Position numbers and translations under genes: made by a program. Source: Poecilobothrus nobilitatus (lineage: Eukaryota; Arthropoda; Insecta; Diptera; Dolichopodidae). Taken from it: a stretch of 64,000 nucleotides of DNA. Shown piece after piece: positions 1 to 12,094 of this stretch; positions within the stretch are counted from its first letter, which is position 1; each line of letters begins with the position of its first letter. The notes below the pieces were generated by a model. The model had not been told where the DNA came from, did not search any database, and worked only from the letters and a program-made list of their open reading frames with translations. The stretch lies in contig OX352773.1 of assembly GCA_947095535.1 (NCBI GenBank), forward strand, positions 35,423,398 through 35,487,397, read 5' to 3'.

Positions 1-2103
1 TTGTGAAAGGGAAAAACCAGAAAATAATTTCCGAAAAAAAAAAAAACAAAACAACTCCCGCATTTTATTGCTGCATTGCTTTGGTTTTCCAAATGATAAA
101 TTTTCTAAAGTTATTCTGTGCTAAAAAAAATTTTATTTTCTATTAATATTTTTGTTTTTATAATCTATTTTGTATATTTTTAGGTGTTACCAAAATTTTC
201 AATGGTTGCACTTTCATAAAATATTTATAGTGATGCAATGGAAAATATGATTACGTCCTGTTTGTTTAAATAATTTCTTTTTGTTTTTTCTTTTTTTTTT
301 CGTTAATTTAGAGATGAAAATGATTATTGTTAAAATATTTATACCCTTTTTAGGACTTGTTTATTTATTTTCACTAAAATTACAGAATTTCCTAAATATT
401 TGTTTAATTTTAACTTTTAATTGCAAACTTTAGGAATATGAAAAGTGAATAAAATTATTGCAATTTAAGGTATAATAAAAGAGAAATATTTAAAATAAAT
501 TTTTAGAAAGTAAAATCTAAATATTTTAAAAACATATATTTAAGATAATAATAGATTTGCATTGAAGATACACTATAAGCTATATTTTTTAAAGTTTAAA
601 TTTTGAGTATTCCTCCCAAAAGATTGTAAGATTATGCGAAATGGTTTTGTTTGTTTACTTTAAATAAAGAGAATCTAAGAAACAGTATTTTATCACATTC
701 CCCATGGTTTATTGCATGAGTAGATAATAAATTGTAAGAAATTGAGAAGTGATATGCACTGGATAGATATTGTATTATTTTTGTCTATATACTTTTTATT
801 TTTTTAATCAAAATTTATATTTTTTTAATCATATTTTTAAAACCAAAATTTAAAAATAGCTTAATTTATTTTTGTCAGATAAAAAACAGTAATTTATTTA
901 TGATATATAAGTGGTGGTGTTAAATGTAGTTCTTTTTCATTTTCTACTTTTTGCAAATTAAATTTTAAATGTGTCTTTGTACTTTTAGACCAACCCTAAA
1001 ACAAATTTAACGATTCGTTAATTTTCTACTAATTCATATCTAACAAAAGCATTTTTTTTTTTTTTTTTCAAACCGTTGCAATTAATAAAAATCCGTTTAT
1101 TTTTATTTTGAGTACAAAATTAAATTATTCTATCCTTTTTTGATTTTTTCTTTTATTTTATTTTAAAATCCTTTTCATGTATCCTTCTTATTGCGTCACC
1201 CAATTTGCCTTCGTTTTTTTTTATAAAAATATTAAAAAAAAACAAAAAAAGAAATTAATAAAATTGAATTTATAAAATCTGAGTTTACACGAAAATTAAA
1301 ATCACCTTTTAAGGGTGAAATTAATTGAAAATAAAATTTCTGTTAGATGAGAATAATAAAAATGAATAACGCAGATAATATATAAGTTCAGAACAAAATC
1401 TTTTTAAAAATTAAGATTTTAAAGAAATTTTTCGCTTCTTTTACTTTATACTCATTTAACATCACACATAATTACTTGAACATTTTTTTTTTTTATTTTT
1501 TTAATTTTTATTTGATCTTTTGCTGTTTTGGTATTAAAACTTTGAATAAAATTAAATTTTTTTAATGCTTTTTATTTTAATTAATTGAAAAGTTCAGTTT
1601 TTAATCCATCTAAGTTTTTAAATGAAAATTAATTAAAATATTTTGGTATTTTTTAAATTGTAGTAATGGTTAAGTTAGAAAATAAACATAATATAAACCT
1701 TTGAATGTTTGTATTGTTTTATAATTGTAAAATACCACGGATGTTAGCTCTCAGTGGTTAATAATTTTTAGACTGACAAAAAGTCGATTCAGTATGAAAT
1801 TATAAAATTTGTAGACTGAAAAAATAAATTCAATCTTATATAACAAATTACAATGGGGGATGAAAACGCAGAAGGAAGGAATAAAATGATTCGCATATTA
1901 AGAGAAGCAAACTCCATTTTATTAAAAAAAATAAACTAGCAGCTATGGTAAAAATATAATTCATGTGAGTTATAACATTATTATAATACTAATAAAAGAA
2001 TCGAACTAATTATATAAATATTTTAATGGAAATTGGTTTGTCATGTGTTCCCCATTGTTAATAATTCATACATTTACGATTTAGTAAAGTTTAAGACATG
2101 CCT
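1..2103. other. Unannotated AT-rich stretch
   Basis: I see no gene, RNA or recognisable repeat here. The stretch is A+T-rich with poly-T runs (for example near 1054-1069 and 1484-1496). No segment matches the repeat families found elsewhere in the window. Confidence 0.6.
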
Positions 2104-2440
2104 ACATTAATATCTTTCAAGGAGTTGACTTCAATAGTTACTTCATGCAGCAAATTGTTATATACAACTTTATGTTGTAACTGTTGTAACGACTATTGTC
2201 ATTGTTAGTAAAATAGTAATAATAATAGGCGGAATCATTGTTTCTTTACAATCCCACTTCTAATCAAATGTTTCCGCATCCTTCTTTTCCTATTCCCGAG
2301 CCAATATACTGCATTAGTAGGTAAGGGTTTCATCTCATTATATTGGATAAAGGGGGAGGTGCGTTTAGTCAGTAAGAATCTGACACTACCATGGAGGAAT
2401 TCTTGGTGTTTTTGAAAGATTCTCACCTCTCTTAGGAAAA
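2104..2440 (+). repeat. LINE 3'-tail-like repeat, copy 1
   Basis: This segment aligns along its whole length with 15105-15450. Shared blocks include TGTTGTAACTGTTGTAACG, GCCAATATACTG, AAGGGTTTCAT, AACACTACC-like and GATTCTCACCT. Its last 100 bases also resemble 31540-31680. The 'GTTTAGT...CACTACC...GGTGTnTTTGnAAGATTCTCACC' layout recalls the 3' untranslated tails of R1-like non-LTR retrotransposons; that identity is from memory and is not proven. An antisense open frame at 2235-2426 (63 codons) lies inside it and I do not consider it real, because the frame is not kept in the second copy. Confidence 0.6.
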
Positions 2441-3537
2441 AAAAAGTAAGTTATATGTTAAATTTAGTTCTCAAAGCAGCCTTGGTTGAAAATCAACAAT
2501 TTTCTATGTAATATATTGGAAAATTTTCAATTGAACATAAAACATATCATTAAATACTAGAAAATTTTCAATTTTTTTAATTATTTTCAAATCAAAATAA
2601 GAAAAAAAATAAAACTCTCTAAAAATCTTAAAATATTATTTGCAATTTTTACTTCAAATATAGGGATACGGAAAAATTGATAACATTATTAACTTTTCTT
2701 TTTTATCTTGTTAATAATTTCATCATTTTTTAGAGAAGATTAATTTATTTTAAGATTAAATTAAATAAACGTCAGTTTCAGTTCAAAAAAAATTTTCAAT
2801 TAAATTTTTAATGAAAATTTGTTGTCATTTTAAGGTTCAAAGTTTAAAAAGACCAAAAGGTAAAGTAAATAATAGCTTTTTTTTTTTATAGAAATAATTT
2901 CAAGGTAAAGAATAAATAAATTATTATCTTTAAATCTATTTTAAAACTGTTATAACACCAGAGTGTTTTGCTGTGTGTGATTTTTTGTTACTCCTTTTTA
3001 GTTTTTTGTTATTCAAATTCTCGTTACCCATTAAATATTTTTGACACATACATACCTATATTAAATATAATTTCATTGAAAGTTTTTATACGAATTATTG
3101 TAGTATCCTAAAGGTGATTGAATTTTTCAAAGGACATTCAGAAAATATTAGTCTCTGATTGTATTCGATTATTAATATAATATAGTTATAAGTTTATCAA
3201 TATATATTTGAGTATATTTTTTAAGTTTTTGCTGTAATCTGATAAATTTTCATATGTCTGTTTGAAAGGAATTGACTAGTTACATATAAACTAAATATAG
3301 AATCTTAATTATAGCTATATTTCAATAGGTGATTACACTTGAATTTTTTTTTTTCCAGATAACTAAAAAATTATAATATTAAGAACTTGTTTGAATTTTC
3401 ATCCTATGATTTTTGTCCTAAAATTATGAATTAGTTTTTTATTACAAAAAGAAAAAAACAATAAACTAATGCATTTTGTTGATGACTTATAGAGTTTAAG
3501 TCGTCCCGTCTTTAGGTTGTAGGATTTCGATTTTAAA
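2441..3537. other. Unannotated AT-rich stretch
   Basis: No gene or clear repeat. The short phrase GAAAATTTTCAATT occurs twice near 2518-2575, which is weak in DNA of this composition. Confidence 0.55.
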
Positions 3538-3592
3538 CTACACTCACTCACACAATATTATTTTAGTAATAATATTGTGTGAGTGAGTGTAG
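3538..3592. repeat. Perfect 25-bp inverted repeat, 5-nt loop
   Basis: The left arm 3538-3562 begins CTACACTCACTCACACAA. The right arm 3568-3592 is its exact reverse complement, and the loop is TTAGT. Arms this long, perfect and partly GC-bearing are unlikely by chance in this DNA. It is not one of the other fold-back families in the window. It could be a miniature fold-back element or the product of a template-switch inversion. Confidence 0.9.
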
Positions 3593-4218
3593 TGCGACAA
3601 TGTTTTAGTGGTACAGGCCTAGAAATTTTATCTGGATTATATAGTCTTAGGAAAATAAAATAACGATAACAATAAAAACGTAACTAACAAACAATTTTTT
3701 TTAAAATATAGCTACACTTGTATTGAAATACTTATATTAGTTACTTCACTTCTAAGGATTTTCAAATAAATTACAAAATTTAAACAAAAAATTTATCTAC
3801 CAATTATGTATTTAATAATAATGGAAAGTATAAAAGTATACAACTGCATTAAGTATACATACTCTTTTTTAAAAATTTGGCTTCTATAAATTATCTTAAA
3901 AATCAAATAATAATTTTGTATTCCGATCAACTATGGTATTTTTTTATATATTTATTATCCATACTCATTGTATCGGAATAACTATTAATAATGTTACTTA
4001 GACCTTCTGCTACTAATTATACATCTACTGTTAATATTGATAAAGAATATGTGATTCTAAACTATTTTTCTCAATAATTTGTCTCTCTATTGTAAATGAT
4101 TGCCTATTGTGTAGGATTTATGCTAATTCCCTTTGAGTTATAATTTAGTTACTGCTTAAGATTCACTCATTATTCAAAAACAAAACTTAAAAAGAATTTT
4201 TTTAATTATGATATTCTT
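3593..4218. other. Unannotated AT-rich stretch
   Basis: Nothing recognisable. There is no open frame of note and no match to the repeat families of the window. Confidence 0.55.
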
Positions 4219-4290
4219 ATATGCTAATATGTACATGGCTGACGCCATATTATATGATAATATGTATGCTAATATGTACATAGCTGGCCA
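4219..4290. repeat. Imperfect tandem duplication, about 46-bp spacing
   Basis: The phrase ATGCTAATATGTACAT followed by A/GGCTG and GCCATAT occurs twice in direct orientation, at about 4220 and 4266. The second unit has lost a few bases. It is a small local duplication with no sign of function. Confidence 0.7.
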
Positions 4291-4325
4291 TATAAGATTA
4301 GAAACTTTGAATAGTTTTTTTTTCT

Positions 4326-4393
4326 CGAATAGACTTGTAAGTATATTTCGAATATAATATGAGTATAATTAATATACACTATTCGAAAAAAAT
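4326..4393. repeat. Inverted repeat around CGAATAG
   Basis: TTTTTTTTCTCGAATAG on the left faces CTATTCGAAAAAAATT on the right across about 48 bases. The core CGAATAG/CTATTCG is perfect and the flanks are T and A runs, so part of the pairing comes from low complexity. Confidence 0.5.
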
Positions 4394-4659
4394 TGATTAA
4401 ATGTCTAGATAAAATATTTTTCTAAATTCAAAGTGATATAAAAGAAAATTGGTAAATAATGCTAATTCAAGAGAGGATACGATTCGGGTGAAAAAGTTAA
4501 AATATTAAAAATATTAATTCGAAGAATTTAAATTCGTTATATTATTTTGCATTTTGTTCTGCATGCAATAAAATCTATTTAAAATAAAATTTTTGTTTTA
4601 ATATTGAATTCATATAAGGTTAAAAATCATTTAAAATCAATATGTAATTTTTGTTTTTT

Positions 4660-5335
4660 TTATTACTGATCTAACGCATTAATAATCACTATACTTTAAG
4701 TCCGTACTGTATCTTTAAAACGTAGAAGAACCTATTAGGTCAGAGTTGATGTTAACGTTTCGCCAGATTAATATCACCTTGATACCAATATAATGGTAGA
4801 ACTTTAAAAACTTCTCAAATCTATGTTATAGACTTCACTTAAATCTTGGAAAAATAAATTAACGAGATATTTCAATTAAGTATAGTTTTAATTTGAATTT
4901 TGAGTTAGAAAAATTAATCATTTTATAAATTCAAAACATTTAGAAATATTTCTATAATTAAATGTGACATTAATATTTGTAGCATTTATACCCATTTTTC
5001 CAATATTATTGTATGCTGTAGTTTAAGAGATATAAGTAGCGTTACGAGCTTTTAATATTGATCTATTATGATCCGTTGTTACAACATGTTGTGGATTTTG
5101 CCTATACACTTATAATATTTCTGTCAGCGCTCCAGCCTCTAAGACATTAGAATCTATAGAGGTTTTATTACTGGCAGTTCGTCTTCGGTAAAGTAATGTG
5201 CTCCTATAGATACATATATCTAGCTCGAAATAAAGAACCACAGTTTTTAAGTATATGTTCTAGAGTCTTCACTTCTATTTTCCTAGTATACCATTGTTTT
5301 TGTTCCAATATATATTATACTAATGCTACAGACAT
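4660..5335. other. Less AT-rich, higher-complexity island, unidentified
   Basis: This stretch has fewer homopolymers and more G+C than its surroundings, as transposon or old coding remnants do here. The minus-strand frame around 5060-5190 gives a short run without stops, but I recognise no domain. It may be a decayed transposon interior. I could not assign it. Confidence 0.3.
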
Positions 5336-6655
5336 AGGCATATATTAACTTAACATTTAAACAATTATGAAGGAAAAATAAAAATATATTTTTTTTTGTA
5401 CTATATTTTCTAATAGTAATAAATTTTTAGGATAATCCTATTGAATTCCATAATTTAAGTATAGGTAGGAAGAAGTTCCTTTTTTCTGTAATTATTTTTT
5501 AAATCTAATAGTTAGTTACTTTAAATTAATTTAAATTGTTAAATTTTATAACTTTTGATAAAAAGATAAACAATATCTAAATAAAATTTTATTATTCCTA
5601 AAGTTAAAGGTTAATTCTAAGACCATTTTAGTTTAATTTTATTCTTATCACGAATTTCTTCCAAAATAAAATTATTATGATATTCATATATACAATATCC
5701 TTAATGGAATATCATCAAAATAATGTTGAAAGAAAAAAGTTTGTATTCTTTAAAAAACCAATTTTTCTTAAACCAATTATTAATATTATATTGATCTAAT
5801 AATTATTTTAAAAATTATATTTTTATTTTATTTTGAATTCATAATTTTATTTACCTTTGAGATAGAAAAACTAATAAAATTGGTTCACTTGATAAAAATA
5901 TATTTCTATATATTACTCATATACATAATTGTATAGCATATATTATTTATTGTACATAATATATTTTGTATTTATAAAAAAAAATCACACTAAAGTCTGT
6001 TGTCAGAAAAATTTATAAAATTATTTGTTAAATATTAGACAGGATGTTCAAATGTTAAATTTTTTTTTTTTTTCCTTTGTTTTGTTGCAGTTTTTTTTTT
6101 ATTAGATTTTTTTTTTTTAAGGATGCATTAGAACAATTGTATCAAATAAAGAAATAATATCCATTTTCTTTTACCTTTACAACAATAATATTATAATTTG
6201 AAAATATCCTTCTAAAATATTAAAATATTTCATCGTATTTTTGTTCTTATTCAAGTCATACGTGTCAATATTTTTTATTATTTTTCATGACATTAAAACT
6301 CTAAACAACAATAATTCAGTTCTGTGATTTCCCAGGAATGGAAATTGTTATAAACAAAGGAAAAAAAATTTTTAAATTATATTATTTTATTCTTGCAACT
6401 GCATTATAACGAATTGGATCATAAATATTTGTATCTTTTTTGGTTTTTATGTATTGTGTCACTACAATACTGTATTAAAATTCTTCTCATGTTATATGAT
6501 ATTCTTAAAGCTAAAGAACTACTGATTTTTTGAATTTATTAGCAGTTTTTCTAAAAAATTTAAAAAGAATTTGTTTATTAGTTTAACTCTATTTATCCAT
6601 CCGTATTAATGCACTCTATTCATCCGTCGGTTAAAATTAATCATAATTTTGGAAA
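5336..6655. other. Unannotated AT-rich stretch
   Basis: AT-rich with poly-T runs near 6060-6120. No gene or recognisable repeat. Confidence 0.55.
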
Positions 6656-7132
6656 ATTGTATGTGTCTTCATATATCCGGAACGCTTTCAGTCAGAACCA
6701 TGAAATTTTATGAGTAAGAAAACTTTGAAAATTAGTATTAGCTAATCATTTTATTATCTCAAAAAAAAAATTTTCTAATTCGCCACTTTTAAGAGCTAAA
6801 TTAGAAATTAAAACTTGAAAATTCGCTATTTTTAAACACCTGTAACTGTAACAAATTTGGCAAAACTAAGATAACAAAATGAAAATTGAAATATTATATT
6901 TTTATATATGAATGTTAACGTCGATTTTTAATTCTGTAGAACTTTCTTAAAATTGAAAAACTGTTTCTTGATTTTTCACAATTTTTTCTTAGTTAAAAAA
7001 TTAAGTAAAATTTTGATTGAAAAAGGTACAATTACAAAATGTTTTTTCTGTTTAGGATTTAAGATTGTCTTTTTAAAAATGTGCACCTTTCAAAATCTTT
7101 TGTTTTAAATACTGACTTGTTTAAAGTTTTGA
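6656..7132 (+). repeat. Family A repeat, decayed copy A1
   Basis: Landmarks of family A appear in order: a 'cgctttc-gaacc-gaaattttatgag' block like 61169-61215, a 'tttttaaacacctgtaact' block, 'ttttcacaattttttctta', and a degenerate 3' end (ATGTGCACCTTTCAAAAT then GACTTGTTT). The 5' end cannot be fixed; possible remnants of the TCCG-rich start lie near 6597-6630. It is strongly diverged and clearly old. Confidence 0.6.
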
Positions 7133-7182
7133 TTTTGCTTTCCAAATGAAGTTTATAGATAGTAGTTTTTAGTAGATAGAAT

Positions 7183-7360
7183 AAAGTGCTCATTTCTACA
7201 CAGTGGAAATCCCCAGCTCATTTGTACAGAGTGAAAATGGGTATGGAAACTCATTTGTCTACTCCTTAACTCCCTTTAATATCCTATTTGGCTCTACTAT
7301 GGTAAATGTTGTACCCGCGTAGGACCAAATGTCTATCCCCGTTAGCGTGTAAAAAAAAAG
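7183..7360. repeat. GC-richer patch with short direct repeats
   Basis: CTCATTT followed by C/GTACA-AGTG-AAAT occurs at about 7190 and 7217, and CTCATTTGTCTAC again near 7250, giving three imperfect units of about 30 bases. The patch is less AT-rich than its flanks and ends near GTTAGCGTG. I do not recognise it. Confidence 0.4.
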
Positions 7361-7820
7361 AAGTGTTTATAATCATCTTTTTTCTAGTTGGAAGAAAAAT
7401 GAAGAAGCAACAAAATAGAAAAAAGAAAAAACGAAATAATTAAAAGGATGGAATGAATTACCATATATAGAATTTTATAATACCTCCGTTCATATCATAT
7501 TCACCGTATTTGATTAATTTTAGGACATAATTTGGAAATTTTTTTCTAAACAAACCAAAATTTTAGGTAAATAGGAATGAAAACAAATTATTTTGAGTAA
7601 TTGTTCAGAACAGGTAAAGGTTATTTTAAACAATACTTTAATATACACAAAAGCTCTCATTTGCAAAACCTAAAATTATATCAAAATTTGCTTAAAATCG
7701 TTAAAAACCTACTCTAAATAGTAGAAAAATTGATTTAGAGATTTAATAATTTCAAATCCATTTTCAGGCTGTAAAATTTAGTTATAAATTTAGGATTTAA
7801 TTTTTATAATATAGTATAAT

Positions 7821-8102
7821 CACAGACTAAATAAACTATACAGACGATAAGTGTCATATAAAAATTTTTAGTTTTTTTTTTGGAGCCAGACTAAGCAGTT
7901 TATGGAGCTAGACTAAGTATTTTAGAATATTTAAAATACAAAAATATTTAAATACAAAAGAATATTCTATAAATTTTTGTTTTTGCTATTTAAATATCTA
8001 AAATACTTAGTTTAGCTCCAAAAAAATGTTCATGCTGGCTCCTAAAAACGATTTAAAGTTTTTATATGAAACTGTTCGTCTGTATAATATATTTAGTCTG
8101 TG
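7821..8102. mobile_element. 282-bp fold-back MITE with long imperfect TIRs
   Basis: The left end CACAGACTAAAT...ATACAGACGA...GTGTCATATAAAAA is mirrored by the right end, whose reverse complement is CACAGACTAAAT...ATACAGACGA...GTTTCATATAAAAA. Further in, GGAGCCAG and GGAGCTA(G/A)ACTAAGTATTTTAGA are also mirrored, so the imperfect arms reach about 120 bases and leave almost no unique core. Flanks GTATAAT (left) and GTATTAAT (right) may be a decayed 8-bp duplication, which would fit a hAT-type MITE; that class is inferred. There is no coding capacity. Confidence 0.75.
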
Positions 8103-8176
8103 GTATTAATAATATATATATTTTTAGAAATATGGTCCTCTACACAAAAACACCTTTAAAGTTAAGGTTAAAATCC

Positions 8177-9652
8177 TTTTTATACCCGTATGATAAGGAT
8201 CGGGTATATTAAAATTGCTCCTCCGTTTGTAACACCTCGAAATAAGCTAACTAAATATACCTTCAAAGGTATGGATCGGATCAGAATTTAATTCTAAGTC
8301 GATTAAGCTGAGTCCGTCAGTCCGTCCTTCTGTCCGTCAGCAAAATAACTCAAAAACTAAGAAAGCTAGAGTCTTGAAATTAATACAAAATATTCTTACA
8401 ACAATTTGTAGATTCTCTATTTTTTTTTGGTTGAGATCCGACCAAAATTTCGGGTAGCTCTCGAACACCTAACTTTTAGATCCCCACATTTTTTTTTTAA
8501 ATAGAGCTATGAAATTTTAAATGGTGAGAGATATCACAAAAATATTAATTTTATTTTTAACAACTTTTTTCTGTAGCCCCACCCGTTACGGAGCTCCCCA
8601 TAGTTCGAAAAAGCCCTTTATTTAAATTGTTATAACACAAGTTGTATAAGGTATATTTTCAATTTGAAAACGCCCAACGATTACTGCTTTTAATAGCTAT
8701 AAAAGTATATATATAATAAATATATACTTGTAGCATACGGTGTCTTAATTTACCGTTATGCGAAACTCAAATTTTGCTAAATTCTTGATTCCTTCTATCT
8801 TCCAAACGGTTTAAATTAGAAACTTGAAATTTTGAGATAAGTTAGGACTTTGAAAATAAATATGAGTCATTTCAGAAAAGAGTTTTGTATCGCCCCCAGT
8901 GTCGGAGTTGTATGGGGTCAAAAATTATAAAATTCCTTATTTTTAAACACCTGTAACTTAGGTACCTGTACACATTTTACTTCGGCCAGATATAAAAATT
9001 AAAGCTTCACTAATATATTTTTACGTGTGTTAAATGTTTCTTTTAATTGTATAGGGTTCCAAAGTTATAGCTCCCCAAAATTGCAAAAAATCCCTATTTT
9101 CAGATGTATATATCTCAGCCTCTGCGTAGTAGTTTTACAATCTAAAAACACTAGAAGACCGCAAATTTTGTTATCTCCATAAAGCAATATCAAAATTATG
9201 CAATATTTTATAATTTACTATTTAAATTTACCGTCGACACGCCTTTAGATAGGAACCTACAATTTTGAGACAAGAAAGAACTTTTAGAATTAGTTTAAGT
9301 TCCCTTAGAAATTTTTTTGTACCACCCTCTGTTTAAGAGCTATTAGGGCTGAAAAATTGAAAATTTGCTATTATTATGTATCTGTAACTTAAGCACCTGT
9401 ACAAATTTTTCTTCGGTAAGACATAAATATTAAAGCTCCAGTAATATATTTTTAAGTGTGTTTTCTTAGTTATGTAAGGTTGTGGATTTACAGCCCCTCA
9501 AAATTCCAGAAAAGTCTTATTTTCACATTTTTTCTTACTAAAAAACATCTTAAATTTTCAAATTTTTGTGCAGAGTCACAATTCTAAACAGTTTGTATTA
9601 TCTCATGGAAATGTGCGCCTTTAAAAACCGTTGGTTTACATTCTACCTTGTT
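8177..9652 (+). repeat. Chimeric repeat A2: DINE-like head on family A body
   Basis: The first 200 bases carry the family D head: a 5' hairpin ATACCCG/CGGGTAT (8182 onward), TTTGTAACACCTCGAAATA, GGTATGGATCGGATCAGAAT, a GTCCGTC-rich tract near 8313-8340, then ATAACTCAAAAACTAAG. From about 8570 onward it follows family A: 'ggagct-c-cccnnnagttcgaaaaagccc', 'taaatttaccgttatgcgaaa', two internal units marked by ACCTGTA at 8964 and ACCTGT at 9395 (spacing 431), and the family A 3' end GAAATGTGCGCC...ACCGTTGGTTTACA...CTACCTTGTT. It has no coding frame. The join is discussed in the findings. Confidence 0.75.
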
Positions 9653-12089
9653 GTTTTTTTTATTTTCAAGAATTCTAAATTTAGCATATCTTTAGCTTAA
9701 ATTTTTTTGTTTTGTTTCTTTTTTATCGATTAAAAGTAATTAAAAATTTACGTCAATGAAAAAAAAATTTCAAATAGTGATTAAAAACAAAAGAATATAA
9801 TTTTTTTGTTTTTGTTTTTTTTTTTGAACGAGAAAATTTTTATATATTTTATTTCAAGGTTAAGAAAGAAAAATAACATTTAGCGCTCATAAATTTAAAG
9901 AACAACAAGTATTAGAAACTGTTTTATATACAGTCTATACCTTATATTATATTGTACATAAATAATTTTCTTCGAAAAAACAAAAAATATGTATCGCTAT
10001 TCTCAAAGGATAATGAATTCTTTAAGGAATTAATTAAAATACCTTTAAAATGGTAGATTAAAGTCTGTGTTTATTGCGGCAAATAATATACCAACCATCA
10101 AAGGTAGACATTTTTGTTTAGCATTACCATAGTTATTTTTAAGCTTTCGAAGGATTTTTATTGTGGAAAAATTATTTTAAATCACTCATAGTCTTTAGAA
10201 TACAAAAAAAAAAACAAATTTTCAATATTAATTTTAATTGAGAAAATTGATCAAAGAAATTTGTATTAAAGGATGAAAAAAGGTTATAAGAAGGTAAAAA
10301 AAAAAAAGAATAACTATTTCTTTTTTTTAAATATTTAAAATTTTTTCGTCATCTTTAATTTAAAAAAAAATGAAATAAATTTTATCTGTTAATCTTAATT
10401 TTATATTATATATTGTTACTCAGAATTCTGATTCAGTTTTGCTTTATACGTTCGCCCGCACGATAACTCAAAATATATAGTGAGTTCAGAGAAGCAAAAA
10501 TTCTGCAATTTTTACCATTTCATTTTCATGTAAATTTTAGTATTAAAATTTAAATTCGAACAAGCAGTTAAAGTGTAGCTGTTAACTGCTATACAACTTC
10601 AACAATTACATAAATGTATGTCTAATTAATGCAAATATATCTTACATTTTCTAAAAGATTATTACATTTTATGGAAATATATAACATATTTATCTAAGAG
10701 TTGATACAATAAAACAAAAAATTTTTCTCACAATTCTATTGTCATTCAAGAAACGCAACACAGAGATATTTATTGGATTAATAATATTAAATTTAACTTA
10801 TCTGTAAATAAATTGTATTTTTTTTTTTTTTTTTTTAAATAAAAAATGGAATTTTCTCGAATCTCTGTATAATTTTTCAACTCCTGCGATTCTTTTTAAA
10901 ATTGATATGAGATCTTTTTTATAATAATAAAATTAAAAAAAATAAAAATAAAAAATAAAATCACACTTTATTTATTTTGAATCAGATCTGATTAAGGGCA
11001 AAGTAATAAAATAATATCTGATTTCTATATTTTGTTTAAATATTTTTTTTAGATTATTTAAAAATAATATTATAGTACCATTTTATTCATTTTTATATGA
11101 TAAAAAAAAAAAAAAAATGAAAAACTGGATATAAAAATAAAATGATAAAAAAAAAGGAAAATAAAAAGTGATTGTATAAAATTTGTTTCGAAAATTATAT
11201 AAAAAAAATAATGCTGTAGAATTAGTTTTGTACCAAAGAGTATAATACCTTAATAATCCTTTGAAATTTTTCCGTCTTTTTTAAAAAGAGGGAGATTTGA
11301 AAAAGAAAACAAAGTTATATTTACATTTCTTGCATTGCACAAGTTTTTCTTATTAAATTTTTTTTTTTTTTTTTGATTTTGTATATGCATATTTCTTGCA
11401 TTACTAAAAATAGAATAAAATGAGATAGGGAATAACATTTTTTTCACTATTTTATTTAATAAAAAGGAAAAGAAAAGAAGATAAAAATATATTATAATGA
11501 TGTTATTTTAGTATTTTTATTTCTGGTTCTTTTTTTTTTATTTAATTTTTTTTTTTTTGTTATTTAATATCCTCTTTATCCTGTCGAGAATTTTTAAATA
11601 TTACAATGAACAAATCAAATTTCTTATTATACATTTTTGCATTCTAAAGTACCTATAGTTTTGTTTTATTTTGTTTTGTTTAATTTTCAAATAATTTTAA
11701 TATAATATTTAATTATTTTATTATTACTTTTGTGTTTCTATTTTTGTGTTTCTTGGTCCTTCGTTTGTTAATTAAATTTGATGAGTAAAAAGGTATGTTG
11801 CAAGCTGCAATAAAGTTAAATGAGTTTTTTTTTTTCCTGTAGTTAATTTAAAGATTAGAATGAAAATCAAAACGTATAGATAGAAAGATAATGAAAATAT
11901 AATATAAAAAAATCGGGATTTGATATTGGCAACTATTAAGTTACTATTAAATATTTATAAATTTTTTTTTTATGATCAATCATTATATTTGATGCCATCA
12001 TTTGGTTTAATATAGCTTTAAATTTAAAACTTTATAAAAATATATTTGATATTAATTTTTTTTTGTATTTTTTTCACTTTTGTAAGAGA
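9653..12089. other. Unannotated AT-rich stretch
   Basis: Long homopolymers (for example T runs near 10819-10836 and 11358-11376, A run near 11103-11117). No gene. The open frame at 11250-11447 is a Lys/Asn/Phe low-complexity chance opening across these runs. A small DINE-like fragment lies inside and is listed separately. Confidence 0.55.
10446..10500 (+). repeat. Small family D (DINE-like) fragment
   Basis: CGCCCGCACGATAACTCAAAA matches in landmarks the segment just after the GTCC tract of the element at 52790 (CCGCACGATAACTCAAAA) and of the copy near 32170 (AGCACGATAACTCAAAAA). No other part of the element is recognisable here. Confidence 0.5.
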
Positions 12090-12094
12090 ATAGG

